Shown here in pieces: positions 19,973 to 28,638 of a stretch of 64,000 nucleotides of DNA. Position 1 is the stretch's first letter. Each line of letters begins with the position of its first letter. Source of the stretch: Pseudonocardia oroxyli (GTDB lineage: Bacteria > Actinomycetota > Actinomycetes > Mycobacteriales > Pseudonocardiaceae); contig NZ_FNBE01000007.1 of assembly GCF_900102195.1 (NCBI RefSeq), forward strand, positions 79,271-143,270, written 5' to 3'. Both the position numbers and the translations under genes were made by a program. The notes under the pieces are model-generated. The model saw only the letters and a list, made by a program, of their open reading frames with translations, was not told the DNA's origin and did no database searches.

Positions 19973-19999
19973 AGGGCCGACCCGCTCGGGGCCGGCCCT
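19973..19999. terminator. Hairpin downstream of lsr2
   Basis: An AGGGCCG...CGGCCCT stem with additional internal CCCG/CGGG pairing lies 14 bp after the lsr2 stop. It is positioned to terminate lsr2 (minus strand) before the siderophore-interacting gene. Confidence 0.6.
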
Positions 20000-20012
20000 C
20001 TCCGGAACGCGC

Positions 20013-20363
20013 TCAGTTCTCCTGGTGGTAGGCCTCGAGGACCTCGGCCGGGATCCGGCCGCGGTCGGAGACCTTCATCCCGCGCTTGCGGGCCCAGTCC
20101 CGGATCGCCTGGTTCTGCTCACGGTCGATGGACGGCTTGCGCGCCGCCGCACCGTTCGTGGACACCGTCGACGCTCGCCGACGGTTCGCCGCCACCTTGC
20201 GCGCCGCGCCCACGTAGGACGCCAACGCGTCCCGCAACCTGTCGGCGTTGCCCGCCGACAGGTCGATCTCGTAGCTCTTGCCGTCCAAGCCGAACTCGAC
20301 GGTCTCGTCGGCCTTCTCGCCGTCCAGATCGTCGATCAGCCGGATCTCTCGGATCTGCGCCAC
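20013..20363 (-). CDS. lsr2: Nucleoid-associated protein Lsr2
   Basis: Lsr2 is the actinobacterial H-NS analogue that silences AT-rich DNA. The start GTG 20363 has a GGAGG site 8-9 nt upstream and gives an N-terminus ([12 protein letters not shown]) that aligns in length with mycobacterial Lsr2; ATG 20378 would overlap that site. The N-terminal dimerisation domain (about 1-58) contains [15 protein letters not shown]. The C-terminal DNA-binding domain carries the AT-hook-like RGR at 101-103 in [16 protein letters not shown]. It lies between lysS and clpC1, as in mycobacteria. Confidence 0.96.
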   Translation of the reverse strand: MAQIREIRLIDDLDGEKADETVEFGLDGKSYEIDLSAGNADRLRDALASYVGAARKVAANRRRASTVSTNGAAARKPSIDREQNQAIRDWARKRGMKVSDRGRIPAEVLEAYHQEN

Positions 20364-20460
20364 CGCCGCAGCCTCCATAATCTCGGATAATCGTTGACAT
20401 TCACCTACGGCAGGGCCGCGGTGAAAGACTAACGCGATTACCGAGAGTCTGTCGAGTTGC
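20364..20460. promoter_or_regulatory. AT-richer lsr2 upstream region with inverted repeat
   Basis: This stretch is clearly richer in A/T than its surroundings. It contains an imperfect inverted repeat, TCTCGGATAATCG (20381-20393) and CGATTACCGAGA (20435-20446), whose arms match except for one inserted base. It separates lysS from lsr2 and probably holds the lsr2 promoter. An AT-rich target also suits autoregulation by Lsr2 (inference). Confidence 0.5.
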
Positions 20461-21963
20461 CTATGACTCCTGCCGCACCAACGGGAAGAGGATCGTCTCC
20501 CGGATGCCGGTGCCGGTGAGCGTCATCAACAAGCGGTCCAGGCCCATTCCCATGCCGCCGGTCGGGGGCATTCCGTACTCCATCGCCCGCAGAAAGTCCT
20601 CGTCGAGCTGCATGGCCTCGGGATCGCCCTGGGCCGCGAGCAGGGACTGCTCGTACAGGCGCTTGCGCTGCTCGACCGGGTCGACCAGCTCGGAGTAGGC
20701 CGTGGCCAGCTCGTGCCCGAACACGATGAGGTCCCAGGCCTCCGCCAGGCGGGGCTCGTCCCGGTGCTGTCGGGTCAGCGGCCGCACCTCGACCGGATAG
20801 TCCCGGACGAACGTCGGTTCCTGGAGCGTGTGCTCGACGAGCTTCTCGAACAACTCCAACACGATCTCGCCCGCGCCCCAGGAATCCTTCAGCGCCACGT
20901 CGTGGGCGGCCGCGATCTTCCGGAGGTCCTCCGCGGAGGTGTCCACCGTCACCGATTCCCCGACGGCCGCGGCCACCGATTCGTGCAACGTGACCGAGCG
21001 CCACTCCCCGCCGAGATCGTGCTCGGACCCGTCGGCGTGACGCACGATGGTGGAGCCGAACACGGCGCGTACACATTCCTGGATCAGTTCACGCGTGAGA
21101 ATGGCCATGTCGTCGTAGGTCGCATAGGCCTGGTAGGCCTCGATCATGGCGAACTCGGGCGAATGGGTCGAGTCGATGCCCTCGTTGCGGAACACCCGGT
21201 TGATCTCGAAAACGCGCTCGATCCCGCCGACCACGGCGCGCTTGAGGAACAGCTCCGGAGCGATCCGCAGGTAGAGGTCGGCGTCGAGCGCGTTCGTGTG
21301 GGTGACGAAGGGCCTGGCCGTGGCGCCGCCGTGCAGCAGCTGCAGCATCGGGGTCTCGACCTCGATGTAGTCCCGCGCCTCGAACTCGCGGCGCAGCGTG
21401 CGCACGACGGTGGAGCGGGTGCGCACCATCTCCCGGGCCTGCGGCCGCAGGATGAGGTCGACGTAGCGCTGCCGGACCCGGGTCTCCTCGGACAGGTCGC
21501 TGTGCGCGTTCGGCAGCGGGCGGACGGCCTTCGACGCCATCTGCCACGAGTCGGCCATGACCGACAGCTCGCCGCGCTTGCTCGCGATCACCTCGCCGCT
21601 GACGATCACGTGGTCGCCCCGGTCGACCTGCGCCTTCCAGCGGGCCAGCTCGGCCTCGCCCACCTTCGCCAGGCTGAGCATGGCCTGCAGCTCGGTGCCG
21701 TCGCCCTCGACCAGCTTCGCGAAGCAGAGCTTGCCGGTGTTGCGCAGGAACAGCACCCGCCCGACGACGGTCACGACGTCGCCCGTCTCGGCCCCGGGCT
21801 CGAGGTCCGGGTACGCCGCGCGCACCTCGGCCAGGCTGTGGGTGCGGGGCACCGAGACGGGATAGGGGTCGAGCCCGGCCTCGAGCATGTCCGCGCGCTT
21901 CTTCGAGCGCACCTGCATCTGCTCGGGCAGGTCGTCGACAGGGGTACGCGGCTCGTCACTCAC
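20461..21963 (-). CDS. lysS: Lysyl-tRNA synthetase, class II
   Basis: LysS charges tRNA-Lys. The 500-residue protein starts at GTG 21963. The N-terminal OB-fold anticodon-binding domain (about 60-165) contains [17 protein letters not shown]. The class II core has motif 1 ([10 protein letters not shown]), motif 2 ([15 protein letters not shown]) and motif 3 ([11 protein letters not shown]). All are intact, so the enzyme should be active. Position upstream of lsr2 and clpC1 matches mycobacteria. Confidence 0.97.
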   Translation of the reverse strand: MSDEPRTPVDDLPEQMQVRSKKRADMLEAGLDPYPVSVPRTHSLAEVRAAYPDLEPGAETGDVVTVVGRVLFLRNTGKLCFAKLVEGDGTELQAMLSLAKVGEAELARWKAQVDRGDHVIVSGEVIASKRGELSVMADSWQMASKAVRPLPNAHSDLSEETRVRQRYVDLILRPQAREMVRTRSTVVRTLRREFEARDYIEVETPMLQLLHGGATARPFVTHTNALDADLYLRIAPELFLKRAVVGGIERVFEINRVFRNEGIDSTHSPEFAMIEAYQAYATYDDMAILTRELIQECVRAVFGSTIVRHADGSEHDLGGEWRSVTLHESVAAAVGESVTVDTSAEDLRKIAAAHDVALKDSWGAGEIVLELFEKLVEHTLQEPTFVRDYPVEVRPLTRQHRDEPRLAEAWDLIVFGHELATAYSELVDPVEQRKRLYEQSLLAAQGDPEAMQLDEDFLRAMEYGMPPTGGMGMGLDRLLMTLTGTGIRETILFPLVRQES

Positions 21964-22015
21964 GCCGAACGAGCGTAGTCGGACACGTCCGGCGGTTTCC
22001 CCCCGGTACGGGCTC

Positions 22016-22055
22016 GTGAGTGGTAATCGTCGCCATAGCCGCTATCGCCACTCAC
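22016..22055. repeat. 40-nt palindrome-family element (degenerate copy)
   Basis: It has the same ends as the perfect palindrome at 9962-10001 (GTGAGTGG...CCACTCAC) and the same 40-nt length, but several internal mispairs. It lies between divergent lysS and a methyltransferase gene, so it cannot serve as a terminator for either. Confidence 0.75.
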
Positions 22056-22066
22056 GGGGGTCTGCT

Positions 22067-22792
22067 GTGACCGAACGTCGTCTCGTCTTCGGGTCCGCCG
22101 CACAGGACTACGCCGCCCACCGACCCGACTATCCCGCGGCCGCGGTGGAGTGGGCATTGGCCGGGGCGCCCGGGCGCCGCGTGCTCGACCTCGCGGCGGG
22201 GACGGGCAAGCTCACGGCGCGACTGCTCGAGCAGGACGTCGTCGCCGTGGAGCCGGACGCCGAGATGCTCGGGATGCTGCGCGCCGCGTTCCCGCAGGTG
22301 GAGGCGCTGCGGGGCATCGCGGAGGAGATCCCGCTGCCGGACGCCTCGGTGGACGCCGTGCTCGTCGGGCAGGCGGTGCACTGGTTCGACCCGGAGCGGG
22401 CCTGGCCGGAGATCGCCCGGGTGCTGCGGCCGGGCGGCGTCTTCGCGGGCCTCTGGAACTGCGACGACGCCGCCGTCGACTGGGTCCGCGGGCTGCACGA
22501 GGCGCTGGCGCACGGCAAGTCCGTCCCCCAGGGCGGGGACGCGGCGGAGCTCGAACCCCGCGGCCCGTTCGGGGCGGTGGAGCGGCGGACGTTCCCCTTC
22601 GCGCGGCAGACCACCACCGAGGGCCTGATCGCGACGCTGCGGACACACTCGTGGTCGCTGATCAGCACGGACGCCGAGCGGGAGGCCGCCTTCGCCCGGC
22701 TGCGGGCCTACCTCGCGACGCGCCCCGAGACGGCGTCCGGCGGCTTCGCGTTCCCGCTGTTCACGCTGGTGCTGCGGACGTTGCGCTCGTAG
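22067..22792 (+). CDS. Class I SAM-dependent methyltransferase
   Basis: From GTG 22067 the protein has 241 residues. Motif I is LDLAAGTGKL (about 39-48), an acidic AVEPDAEML follows (motif II), and LPDASVDAVLVGQAVHWFD and ARVLRPGGVFAGLW are standard for the UbiE/Methyltransf_11 group. The substrate cannot be inferred. It has a convergent 85-bp overlap with coaX, which is unusually long. The start lies only 12 nt after the degenerate palindrome. Confidence 0.85.
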   Translation: MTERRLVFGSAAQDYAAHRPDYPAAAVEWALAGAPGRRVLDLAAGTGKLTARLLEQDVVAVEPDAEMLGMLRAAFPQVEALRGIAEEIPLPDASVDAVLVGQAVHWFDPERAWPEIARVLRPGGVFAGLWNCDDAAVDWVRGLHEALAHGKSVPQGGDAAELEPRGPFGAVERRTFPFARQTTTEGLIATLRTHSWSLISTDAEREAAFARLRAYLATRPETASGGFAFPLFTLVLRTLRS

Positions 22793-23535
22793 GTGAGCTT
22801 GAGGCCCTCGAGCGTGATCTCCGGCACGTACTCGGTGATCGTGTCCGAGATGCCCTGCATCAGCGGGGCGAGGCCACCGGTGCCGAGCACGGTGACCGGC
22901 CCCGCGCCGGGGCCGAGCTCGGCGATGATCCGCCGGACGAGCCCGTCGACCTGGCCCGCGAAGCCGTAGAGCACGCCGGACTGCAACGCCTCCACGGTGT
23001 TCTTGCCGATCACCGACCGGGGCGCCACCAGCTCGACCGGCCGCAGCGCCGCCGCCCGCAGAGCGAGGGCCTCCATCGAGATGTCGATGCCGGGGGCGAG
23101 CGCACCGCCAAGGAACTCGCCCTTCGCGGACACCACGTCGATGTTGGTGGAGGTGCCGAAGTCGACGACCACGCAGGCCGTCGCGTGGCGGTGGTGGGCG
23201 GCGAGGGTGTTGACGACCCGGTCCGCGCCGACCTCGCGGGGATTGTCGACGAGCAGCGGCACGCCCGTCCGCACCCCGGGCCCGACGATGATCGACGGCG
23301 TGGCGCTGCGGTCCAGCATCAGCCGCAGCTCCCGCAGCAGCGACGGCACGGTGGACAGCGCCGAGACCCCGGTGACCCGCGGTGCGTAGTCGCGCAGGAG
23401 GGCCCTGATCGCGACCTCCAGCTCGTCCGCGGTGATCTGCGGGTCGGTCCGCATGCGCCAGTCGCGCACGAGCACGTCCCCGTCGTAGACGCCGAGCGCG
23501 ATCTGGGTGTTGCCGACGTCGATGCAGAGGAGCAC
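22708..23535 (-). CDS. coaX: Type III pantothenate kinase
   Basis: CoaX phosphorylates pantothenate, the first step from vitamin B5 to coenzyme A. It has the ASKHA phosphate-1 loop DVGNT (6-10), GADRVVN for pantothenate, and VVDFGTSTNIDVVS (phosphate-2), with GTGGLAPL near the C-terminus. The 275 residues include about 27 C-terminal residues beyond the usual end, and these overlap the convergent methyltransferase gene. It lies downstream of panC and panD, so pantothenate synthesis and use are co-transcribed. Confidence 0.94.
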   Translation of the reverse strand: MLLCIDVGNTQIALGVYDGDVLVRDWRMRTDPQITADELEVAIRALLRDYAPRVTGVSALSTVPSLLRELRLMLDRSATPSIIVGPGVRTGVPLLVDNPREVGADRVVNTLAAHHRHATACVVVDFGTSTNIDVVSAKGEFLGGALAPGIDISMEALALRAAALRPVELVAPRSVIGKNTVEALQSGVLYGFAGQVDGLVRRIIAELGPGAGPVTVLGTGGLAPLMQGISDTITEYVPEITLEGLKLTYERNVRSTSVNSGNAKPPDAVSGRVAR

Positions 23536-23537
23536 GG

Positions 23538-23945
23538 CTACCGCGAACCGGACAACAGTCCGGAGCCCTCCGGGGCGTGCGCGGGGTCGCTGCCGAGCTC
23601 GACGACCTTGTTGTCGCCGTCGACGAACACGACCTTGGGCTCGTAGGTGAGCAGCTCGGCCTCGTCGAGCATCCCGTACGCGATGAGGATGACGAGGTCA
23701 CCGGGGTGCACGAGGTGCGCGGCGGCCCCGTTGATGCCGATCACGCCGCTGCCGCGGGCGCCGGGGATCACGTAGGTCTCGAGCCGGGCGCCGTTGGTGA
23801 TGTCGACGATCGCGACCTTCTCACCCTCCAGCAGCCCCGAGGCGTCCATCAGGTCGCGGTCGACCGTCACCGACCCGACGTAGTGCAGGTCGGCCTGGGT
23901 CACCGTGGCACGGTGGATCTTGGCGGTCATCATGGTGCGCAGCAT
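23538..23945 (-). CDS. panD: Aspartate 1-decarboxylase
   Basis: PanD makes beta-alanine for pantothenate. It is a pyruvoyl enzyme produced by self-cleavage between G24 and S25 in HYVGSVTVD, which is present at exactly that position. [10 protein letters not shown] and [15 protein letters not shown] are conserved active-site regions. The 135-residue length is normal. The gene is 2 bp from coaX and 13 bp from panC in the same operon. Confidence 0.96.
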   Translation of the reverse strand: MLRTMMTAKIHRATVTQADLHYVGSVTVDRDLMDASGLLEGEKVAIVDITNGARLETYVIPGARGSGVIGINGAAAHLVHPGDLVILIAYGMLDEAELLTYEPKVVFVDGDNKVVELGSDPAHAPEGSGLLSGSR

Positions 23946-23958
23946 CTTCGCTACCTCT

Positions 23959-24831
23959 CTACAGCTGGACGGCGACGTTGTCGATCAAGCGGGTGGTGCC
24001 GAACCGGCCGGCGACGAGCAGGCGGGCCTGCTGCCCGGGCCGAGGGGCGCCGAGGGTCTCGGCGTCTCGCAGTTCCAGGTAGTCGACGGCGAGGTCCGGG
24101 TCCTCGGCGAGGACCTTCTCGGCCCGCTCGAGCACGGCGGCGGCGCCGTGGGCGGACACCGCCGCCCCCTCGCGCAGGGCGAGGGACAGGATCACGGCGC
24201 GCTCGCGGTCGGCCGCCGAGAGGTAGACGTTGCGGCTGGAGCGGGCCAGCCCGTCCTCCTCCCGCACGGTCGGCACGCCGACGACGTCGAGCGGGAAGTC
24301 CAGATCGCGGACCATCTTCGTGACCAGCGCGAGCTGCTGGAAGTCCTTCTGGCCGAAGATCGCGACGTCCGGCCCGACGATGTGGAACAGCTTCGCGACG
24401 ACCGTGAGCACCCCGTCGAAGTGTCCCGGCCGGGAGCCGCCCTCCAGCTCGGCGCCGAGCGGGCCCGCCGTGATCCGGGTGTCCGAGCCGGGCGGGTACA
24501 TCGTGTCGACGTCCGGGGTGAAGACGAGCTCGACCCCCTCCTCCCGGCAGGCGTCCAGGTCCGCCTCGAGCGGACGCGGGTAGCGGGAGAGGTCCTCGTT
24601 CGCGCCGAACTGCAGCGGGTTCACGAAGATGCTCACCACCGGCACGACGGCACCGGGGACCTGGCGGGCGTGTCGGATCAGCTCGCGGTGGCCCGCGTGC
24701 AGGGCGCCCATCGTGGGCACCAGCACGACCTTGCGGCCCGCGCCGCGCAGCGCCCGGGTGACGGCGCGCAGCCGCTCGGGATCACTGTGGACGGTCAAGG
24801 TGCCCGTCGCGTAGCCGTTCCTGGTCGTCAC
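23959..24831 (-). CDS. panC: Pantothenate synthetase
   Basis: PanC joins pantoate and beta-alanine using ATP. From GTG 24831 the protein has 290 residues. The HIGH-like loop is [10 protein letters not shown] (39-48). [30 protein letters not shown] and [10 protein letters not shown] are PanC signatures. Its start overlaps the upstream gene's stop by 4 bp (GTGA). The operon order is Rossmann protein-panC-panD-coaX, transcribed leftward. Confidence 0.96.
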   Translation of the reverse strand: MTTRNGYATGTLTVHSDPERLRAVTRALRGAGRKVVLVPTMGALHAGHRELIRHARQVPGAVVPVVSIFVNPLQFGANEDLSRYPRPLEADLDACREEGVELVFTPDVDTMYPPGSDTRITAGPLGAELEGGSRPGHFDGVLTVVAKLFHIVGPDVAIFGQKDFQQLALVTKMVRDLDFPLDVVGVPTVREEDGLARSSRNVYLSAADRERAVILSLALREGAAVSAHGAAAVLERAEKVLAEDPDLAVDYLELRDAETLGAPRPGQQARLLVAGRFGTTRLIDNVAVQL

Positions 24832-25724
24832 CGGGAGTCCTCCAGCGTGGCGCGGACCTCGGCGGCCGCGTGGTCGGGCAGCAGGCCGCCCGCGACGGCG
24901 CGGTGCGCGGTGCGGCGGGCGAGCGTGCGGTAGGTGTCGGCGAGCTCCGGGTCCACCCGGTCCAGCTCCGCGAGGTGGGTGCGGACCGTCGCCACGTCCC
25001 CGCGGGCGACCGGGCCGGTCAGCGCGCGGTCGCCGTGGCGCAGGGCGTTGTCCAGCGCCGCGGAGAGCAGCGGGGCGATCATCCGGTTCGCCGGCCGGAT
25101 CCCCGCCTTGTCGAGCAGCTCGGCGCAGTCGTTGACCAGTGTGACCAGGTGGTTCGCGCCGTGGGCCAGCGCGGCGTGGTAGAGCGGGCGAGCCTGCTCC
25201 GGCACCCGGACGGGCTCGGCTCCCAGCTCCAGGACCAGCGCCTCGCCGACGCTCCAGGCGGCCTCGTCGTCGGGATGGGCGGTGACGGAGATCGTCGCCC
25301 CGGTCAGCCGCTGGACGTCCTCGGGCCGGCCGGTGAACGTCAGGACCGGGTGCAGGGCCAGCGCCAGCACCCCGTGCTCCACGGCCGGGTCGAGCACCGA
25401 GACGCCGTGGGAGCCCGCGGTGTGCACGAGGATCTGGCCGGGCCGGAAGGCGCCGGCGGCGGCCAGGCCGCGGACCATGCCGGGGAGCACGTCGTCCGGG
25501 ACGGCGAGCACGACCAGGTCGGCACGCTGCACGACCTCGTCCGGGGGCAGCAGGGGGACGCCCGGCAGGAGCGACTCGGCCCGATGGACCGACGCCCGGG
25601 AGACCCCCGACGTGGCGACGACGCGATGCCCGATCCCGGACAACGCCGCGCCCAGAACGGCACCCACACGGCCGGCGGAGACCACTCCGACGGCCAACCG
25701 GGCAGGCCGGCCAGCACTCATCAC
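24828..25724 (-). CDS. Rossmann-like/DUF2520 protein of the pantothenate operon (Rv3603c-like)
   Basis: The 298-residue protein starts at GTG 25724 with GGGAG upstream. The N-terminal Rossmann domain has GVVSAGRVGAVLGAAL (dinucleotide loop) and ADLVVLAVPDDVLP. The C-terminal DUF2520 domain begins near LHPVLTFTGRPED and contains AHGANHLVTLVNDC. Family members resemble ketopantoate or pyrroline-carboxylate reductases. Coupling to panC (4-bp overlap) makes a NAD(P)-dependent role in pantoate supply attractive, but this is inference. Confidence 0.82.
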   Translation of the reverse strand: MMSAGRPARLAVGVVSAGRVGAVLGAALSGIGHRVVATSGVSRASVHRAESLLPGVPLLPPDEVVQRADLVVLAVPDDVLPGMVRGLAAAGAFRPGQILVHTAGSHGVSVLDPAVEHGVLALALHPVLTFTGRPEDVQRLTGATISVTAHPDDEAAWSVGEALVLELGAEPVRVPEQARPLYHAALAHGANHLVTLVNDCAELLDKAGIRPANRMIAPLLSAALDNALRHGDRALTGPVARGDVATVRTHLAELDRVDPELADTYRTLARRTAHRAVAGGLLPDHAAAEVRATLEDSR

Positions 25725-25885
25725 GCACTCCCGCTCTCGTTCCAGTCCACCAGGGGTACCGGACGATCGTCATCGGCGACGGGCACGAGGGTAGGCCGCG
25801 CGACGGCGGGCCGGGAGTCCGCGTGACCCGCTTCACCGAGACGCGGCGATCACACCGCGGTCATCTGAGTGTCACGCGAGATTGG
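25725..25885. other. Gap between Rv3603c-like gene and hairpin array
   Basis: No gene is seen. The stretch contains the presumed promoter region of the pantothenate operon (minus strand) and, towards 25854-25885, a degenerate remnant of the hairpin repeat (TGAGTGTCACGCGAG) that precedes the first full unit. Confidence 0.5.
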
Positions 25886-26699
25886 GCGAGAGCCACGGGA
25901 GCGCTGCCGTGGGAGCACTCCCGTCACGCTCGGAACGATCTTGCGCGCAGGCGCCCCAGACGGGCGAGCGTCACCGCAGCGCTGCGACGGGAACGCTCCG
26001 GTCACGCTCGGAACGATCACCCCACGCGAGTGTCACGGGAGCGCTGCGACGACAGCGCTCCTGTCACCCTCGGAACGATCGCCCTGTGAGCGTCACAGGA
26101 GTGTTGCCGCGACGACACTCCTGTCACACCCGGAACGATCACGAGCGCAGCAACCCCACACACGACGGCGTCACACGAGCGCGGCCGCAGATGCGCTCCC
26201 GTCACCCTCGGAACGATCACCTCAGGCGAGTGTCACAGGAGCGCTGTGACAGGAACGCTCCTGTCACGCTCGAAACGATCACGCGCCGCCGAACCCACAC
26301 ACGCCGAGCATGACGGGCACGCAGCTGACAAAACGCTCCCCCTCACCCCCGGAACGATCACCTCACGCGAGTGTCACAGGAGCGCTGCGACGGGAACGCA
26401 CCTGTCACGTTCGGACGAATCTTGCGCGCAGGCACCCCACACGGGCGAGCGTCACCGGAGCGCTGCCGCGGAGCGCTCCCGTCGCCCTCGGAACGATCAC
26501 TCCACGCGAGTGTCACAGGAGCGCTGCGACGGGAACGCACCTGTCACGCTCGGAACGATCTTGCGCGCAGGTGCCCCACACGGCGAGCGTCACCGGAGCG
26601 CTGCCGCGGGAACGCTCCTGTCACGCTCGGAACGATCACCCCACGCGAGTGTCACGGGAGCGCTGCGACGGGAGCGCTCCTGTCACGCTCGGAAGGATC
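25886..26699. repeat. Array of twelve 55-nt hairpin repeats with alternating 7/23-nt spacers
   Basis: Units start at 25886, 25964, 26026, 26086, 26164, 26226, about 26304, 26367, 26445, 26506, 26583 and 26645; almost all are exactly 55 nt. Each reads roughly GCGAGTGTCACAGGAGCG, a 12-nt loop, CGCTCCTGTCACGCTCGG, then AACGATC. Arms pair over about 17 bp with one conserved C-C mismatch in GTCAC/GTCAC. Unit 4 replaces GGAGCG/CGCTCC by GGAGTG/CACTCC, a compensatory change. Gaps alternate mostly between about 7 nt (ACCCCAC-like) and about 23 nt (TTGCGCGCAGGC...-like). The array ends 1 bp from the stop codon of the PrsW-like gene. Confidence 0.93.
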
Positions 26700-26700
26700 T

Positions 26701-28158
26701 TCAGGACGCCGGGCCCTGGCGGCGGTCGGGGAGGCCGGGGGCGCCGAAGGTCGGGCCCTGCTGTCCCGGGTACTGCTGCGGCGGGTACTGCTGGCCGGGG
26801 TAGGGCTGACCGGGGTAGGGCTGGCCTGGGTGCTGCGGGTACGGCTGGCCTGGGTGCTGCAGGTAGGGCGGTGGGGCGTAGGCCGGGGGTGCGTAGCCGG
26901 GGGGTGGGGCCTGCGGCATCGGCGCCGAGATGGTGTGCGGCGCGGGCGGGGCCCAGCCCGGCGGGTGGTCGCCGCCCCAGGCGGCGGTGAGGGCGTCGGG
27001 CATGCCGAGGGCGCGGGCGCGCGCCTTCGCCAGCTCGCGCAGCCGCCCGGACAGCAGCTCCTCGGCGCTGTCGCGGACCGCGCCGCGGGCGATCCGCGCG
27101 CGCAGGAACGCCAGCTCGGTCACGGCGGACTGGTAGTCGGCGACGGCGCGGGCCGCGTGCGGGCCGGACCGGCGCCTGACCTCGCGGCGCCAGCCCTTGC
27201 GCCGGGCCAGGTTCCCCAGCAGCGGCACCTCGCTCCACGCGATCCAGCCCGCCTGCGCGAACGACGGCAGCTGGTCGGCCACCGTCTTGGCCTCGCGGCG
27301 CCGCTGCCAGATCACGATGCCCGCCATGGCGAGGAACAGCGGCAGCATCACGAGGATGTAGACCTGGAAGAAGCCGCCCTCGAGGACCGTGGCGGCGCCG
27401 TTCCAGACGGCGTGCAGCAGCACGGCCAGCAGGTAGCCGGCGAGCACGGCGAGGATCCGCACCACGACACTGCGCTTGCTCGCCGCGATCCCGGCACCGA
27501 TGCCGATCATGGAGGTGAAGAGCGGGTGCGCGAAGGGCGAGAGCACCCCGCGCAGGATGAACGTGGCCGCCACCGCGCCCGCGGGGCCCGCCGCGTCGGA
27601 CTCGGCGAAGGCCCGGCCGAAGTAGAGGATGTTCTCGGTGAAGGCGAACCCGGCGGCGACGATCCCGGCGTAGACGACGCCGTCGACGATCCCGTCGAAC
27701 TCGCGGCGGCGCCAGACCAGCAGCCCGACCAGGAACAGGCCCTTGACCGCCTCCTCGACGAACGGGGCGATCAGCACCGAGCCCAGGACGTCTCCGGAGC
27801 CGCGGCCGAGCAGCGCATCCGCGGCCAGTGCGGCACTGGAGTTGATGAGCAGCGCGGACAGCGCCGCGAAGCAGGCCCCCCAGAGGAAGGCGAACAGCAG
27901 CATCCGCGGCGGCTCGGGTTCCCACCGGTCCAGCCACAGGAACGTCGCGACGACGACGCTGACCGGCAGCAGGGCGCACAGCGCCCCGACCAGCACGCCC
28001 CCGACCCCGACCGAGCTGCCCACCAGCCCGATCACCACCAGTCCGCAGATGCCGAGCGCCACCAGCCCGACGACGGGCAGCAGCACCCCGCGTCTGCGGG
28101 CGGCGTGGGTGTGCCGGGTCTGCTGCGGCGGCGCTCCGGTGGGAACGGGGTAGGCCAT
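26701..28158 (-). CDS. PrsW-type intramembrane protease with proline/glutamine-rich tail
   Basis: PrsW proteases (M82) cleave membrane proteins such as anti-sigma factors. The protein has 485 residues and about nine membrane segments. The family's active-site motifs are present: EEAVKG with E135-E136, FAFTEN with E175, PFAHPLFT with H211 and HAVWN with H249. After the last helix (about 285) comes a cytosolic basic/alpha-helical part, and from about residue 410 a low-complexity tail with repeated QHPGQPYP and YPGQ units. Its stop is directly abutted by the hairpin array. The substrate is unknown. Confidence 0.88.
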   Translation of the reverse strand: MAYPVPTGAPPQQTRHTHAARRRGVLLPVVGLVALGICGLVVIGLVGSSVGVGGVLVGALCALLPVSVVVATFLWLDRWEPEPPRMLLFAFLWGACFAALSALLINSSAALAADALLGRGSGDVLGSVLIAPFVEEAVKGLFLVGLLVWRRREFDGIVDGVVYAGIVAAGFAFTENILYFGRAFAESDAAGPAGAVAATFILRGVLSPFAHPLFTSMIGIGAGIAASKRSVVVRILAVLAGYLLAVLLHAVWNGAATVLEGGFFQVYILVMLPLFLAMAGIVIWQRRREAKTVADQLPSFAQAGWIAWSEVPLLGNLARRKGWRREVRRRSGPHAARAVADYQSAVTELAFLRARIARGAVRDSAEELLSGRLRELAKARARALGMPDALTAAWGGDHPPGWAPPAPHTISAPMPQAPPPGYAPPAYAPPPYLQHPGQPYPQHPGQPYPGQPYPGQQYPPQQYPGQQGPTFGAPGLPDRRQGPAS

Positions 28159-28167
28159 GGACGAAGC

Positions 28168-28638
28168 CTAAGCCGTCCCCCGACCGCGGTGGGTGTCGTC
28201 GTGGTCCGACGGCGCCCGGCAGCAGTGCTCCAGCCAGAGCGCACCGCCCACCAGCAGCAGCGCGGACACCAGCCCGACCGCCCCGGCGAGGGTGTCCGCG
28301 GCGGCCGCGGTGACCTCGCTCGCCCGGGGCACCGTGTACAGGAGCAGGCCGGTCCACAGACCGCCGACCAGCGCGCCGCCCAGTGCGGACGCCTTGGCCA
28401 CGAGCACCGCCCGCGCCGCGACCAGCGGCTCGACCGGCTTGCTCCCGGGTCGCCGGTCCACCCGCCCCTTGAGCACCCACCCCGCGACCGCCTCGGCGAT
28501 CCCCAGCACGGCGAGGGTGGCGCCCGCGGGGGCGGGGAAGCCGGGCAGCGACCCGTAGGACAGCCGGACGAGCAGGTTGCCGACCACCACCGCGGCGACG
28601 AACGCCACGACGAGATCACGCGGACGGGTGGCGGTCAC
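28168..28638 (-). CDS. DUF3180 family membrane protein (Rv3605c-like)
   Basis: The 156-residue protein starts at GTG 28638, overlapping the folK stop by 4 bp. It has about four membrane segments (DLVVAFVAAVVVGNLLVRL, AGATLAVLGIAEAVAGWVL, ASALGGALVGGLWTGLLL, GAVGLVSALLLVGGALWL). DUF3180 proteins are found next to folK in actinobacteria; their role is unknown. The short cytosolic C-terminus ends HCCRAPSDHDD. Confidence 0.82.
   Translation of the reverse strand: MTATRPRDLVVAFVAAVVVGNLLVRLSYGSLPGFPAPAGATLAVLGIAEAVAGWVLKGRVDRRPGSKPVEPLVAARAVLVAKASALGGALVGGLWTGLLLYTVPRASEVTAAAADTLAGAVGLVSALLLVGGALWLEHCCRAPSDHDDTHRGRGTA

Noticed and set aside
25886..26699. CRISPR array
   Set aside because: Regular repeats with gaps look CRISPR-like, but the 55-nt units are imperfect hairpins, the gaps are of two conserved types rather than unique spacers, and no cas gene is present in the window.
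25823..26803. Long open frames running through the hairpin array in several frames
   Set aside because: Frames open in all three phases reflect the repeat's composition. The encoded strings are rearranged Ser/Arg/Ala repeats with no family similarity.
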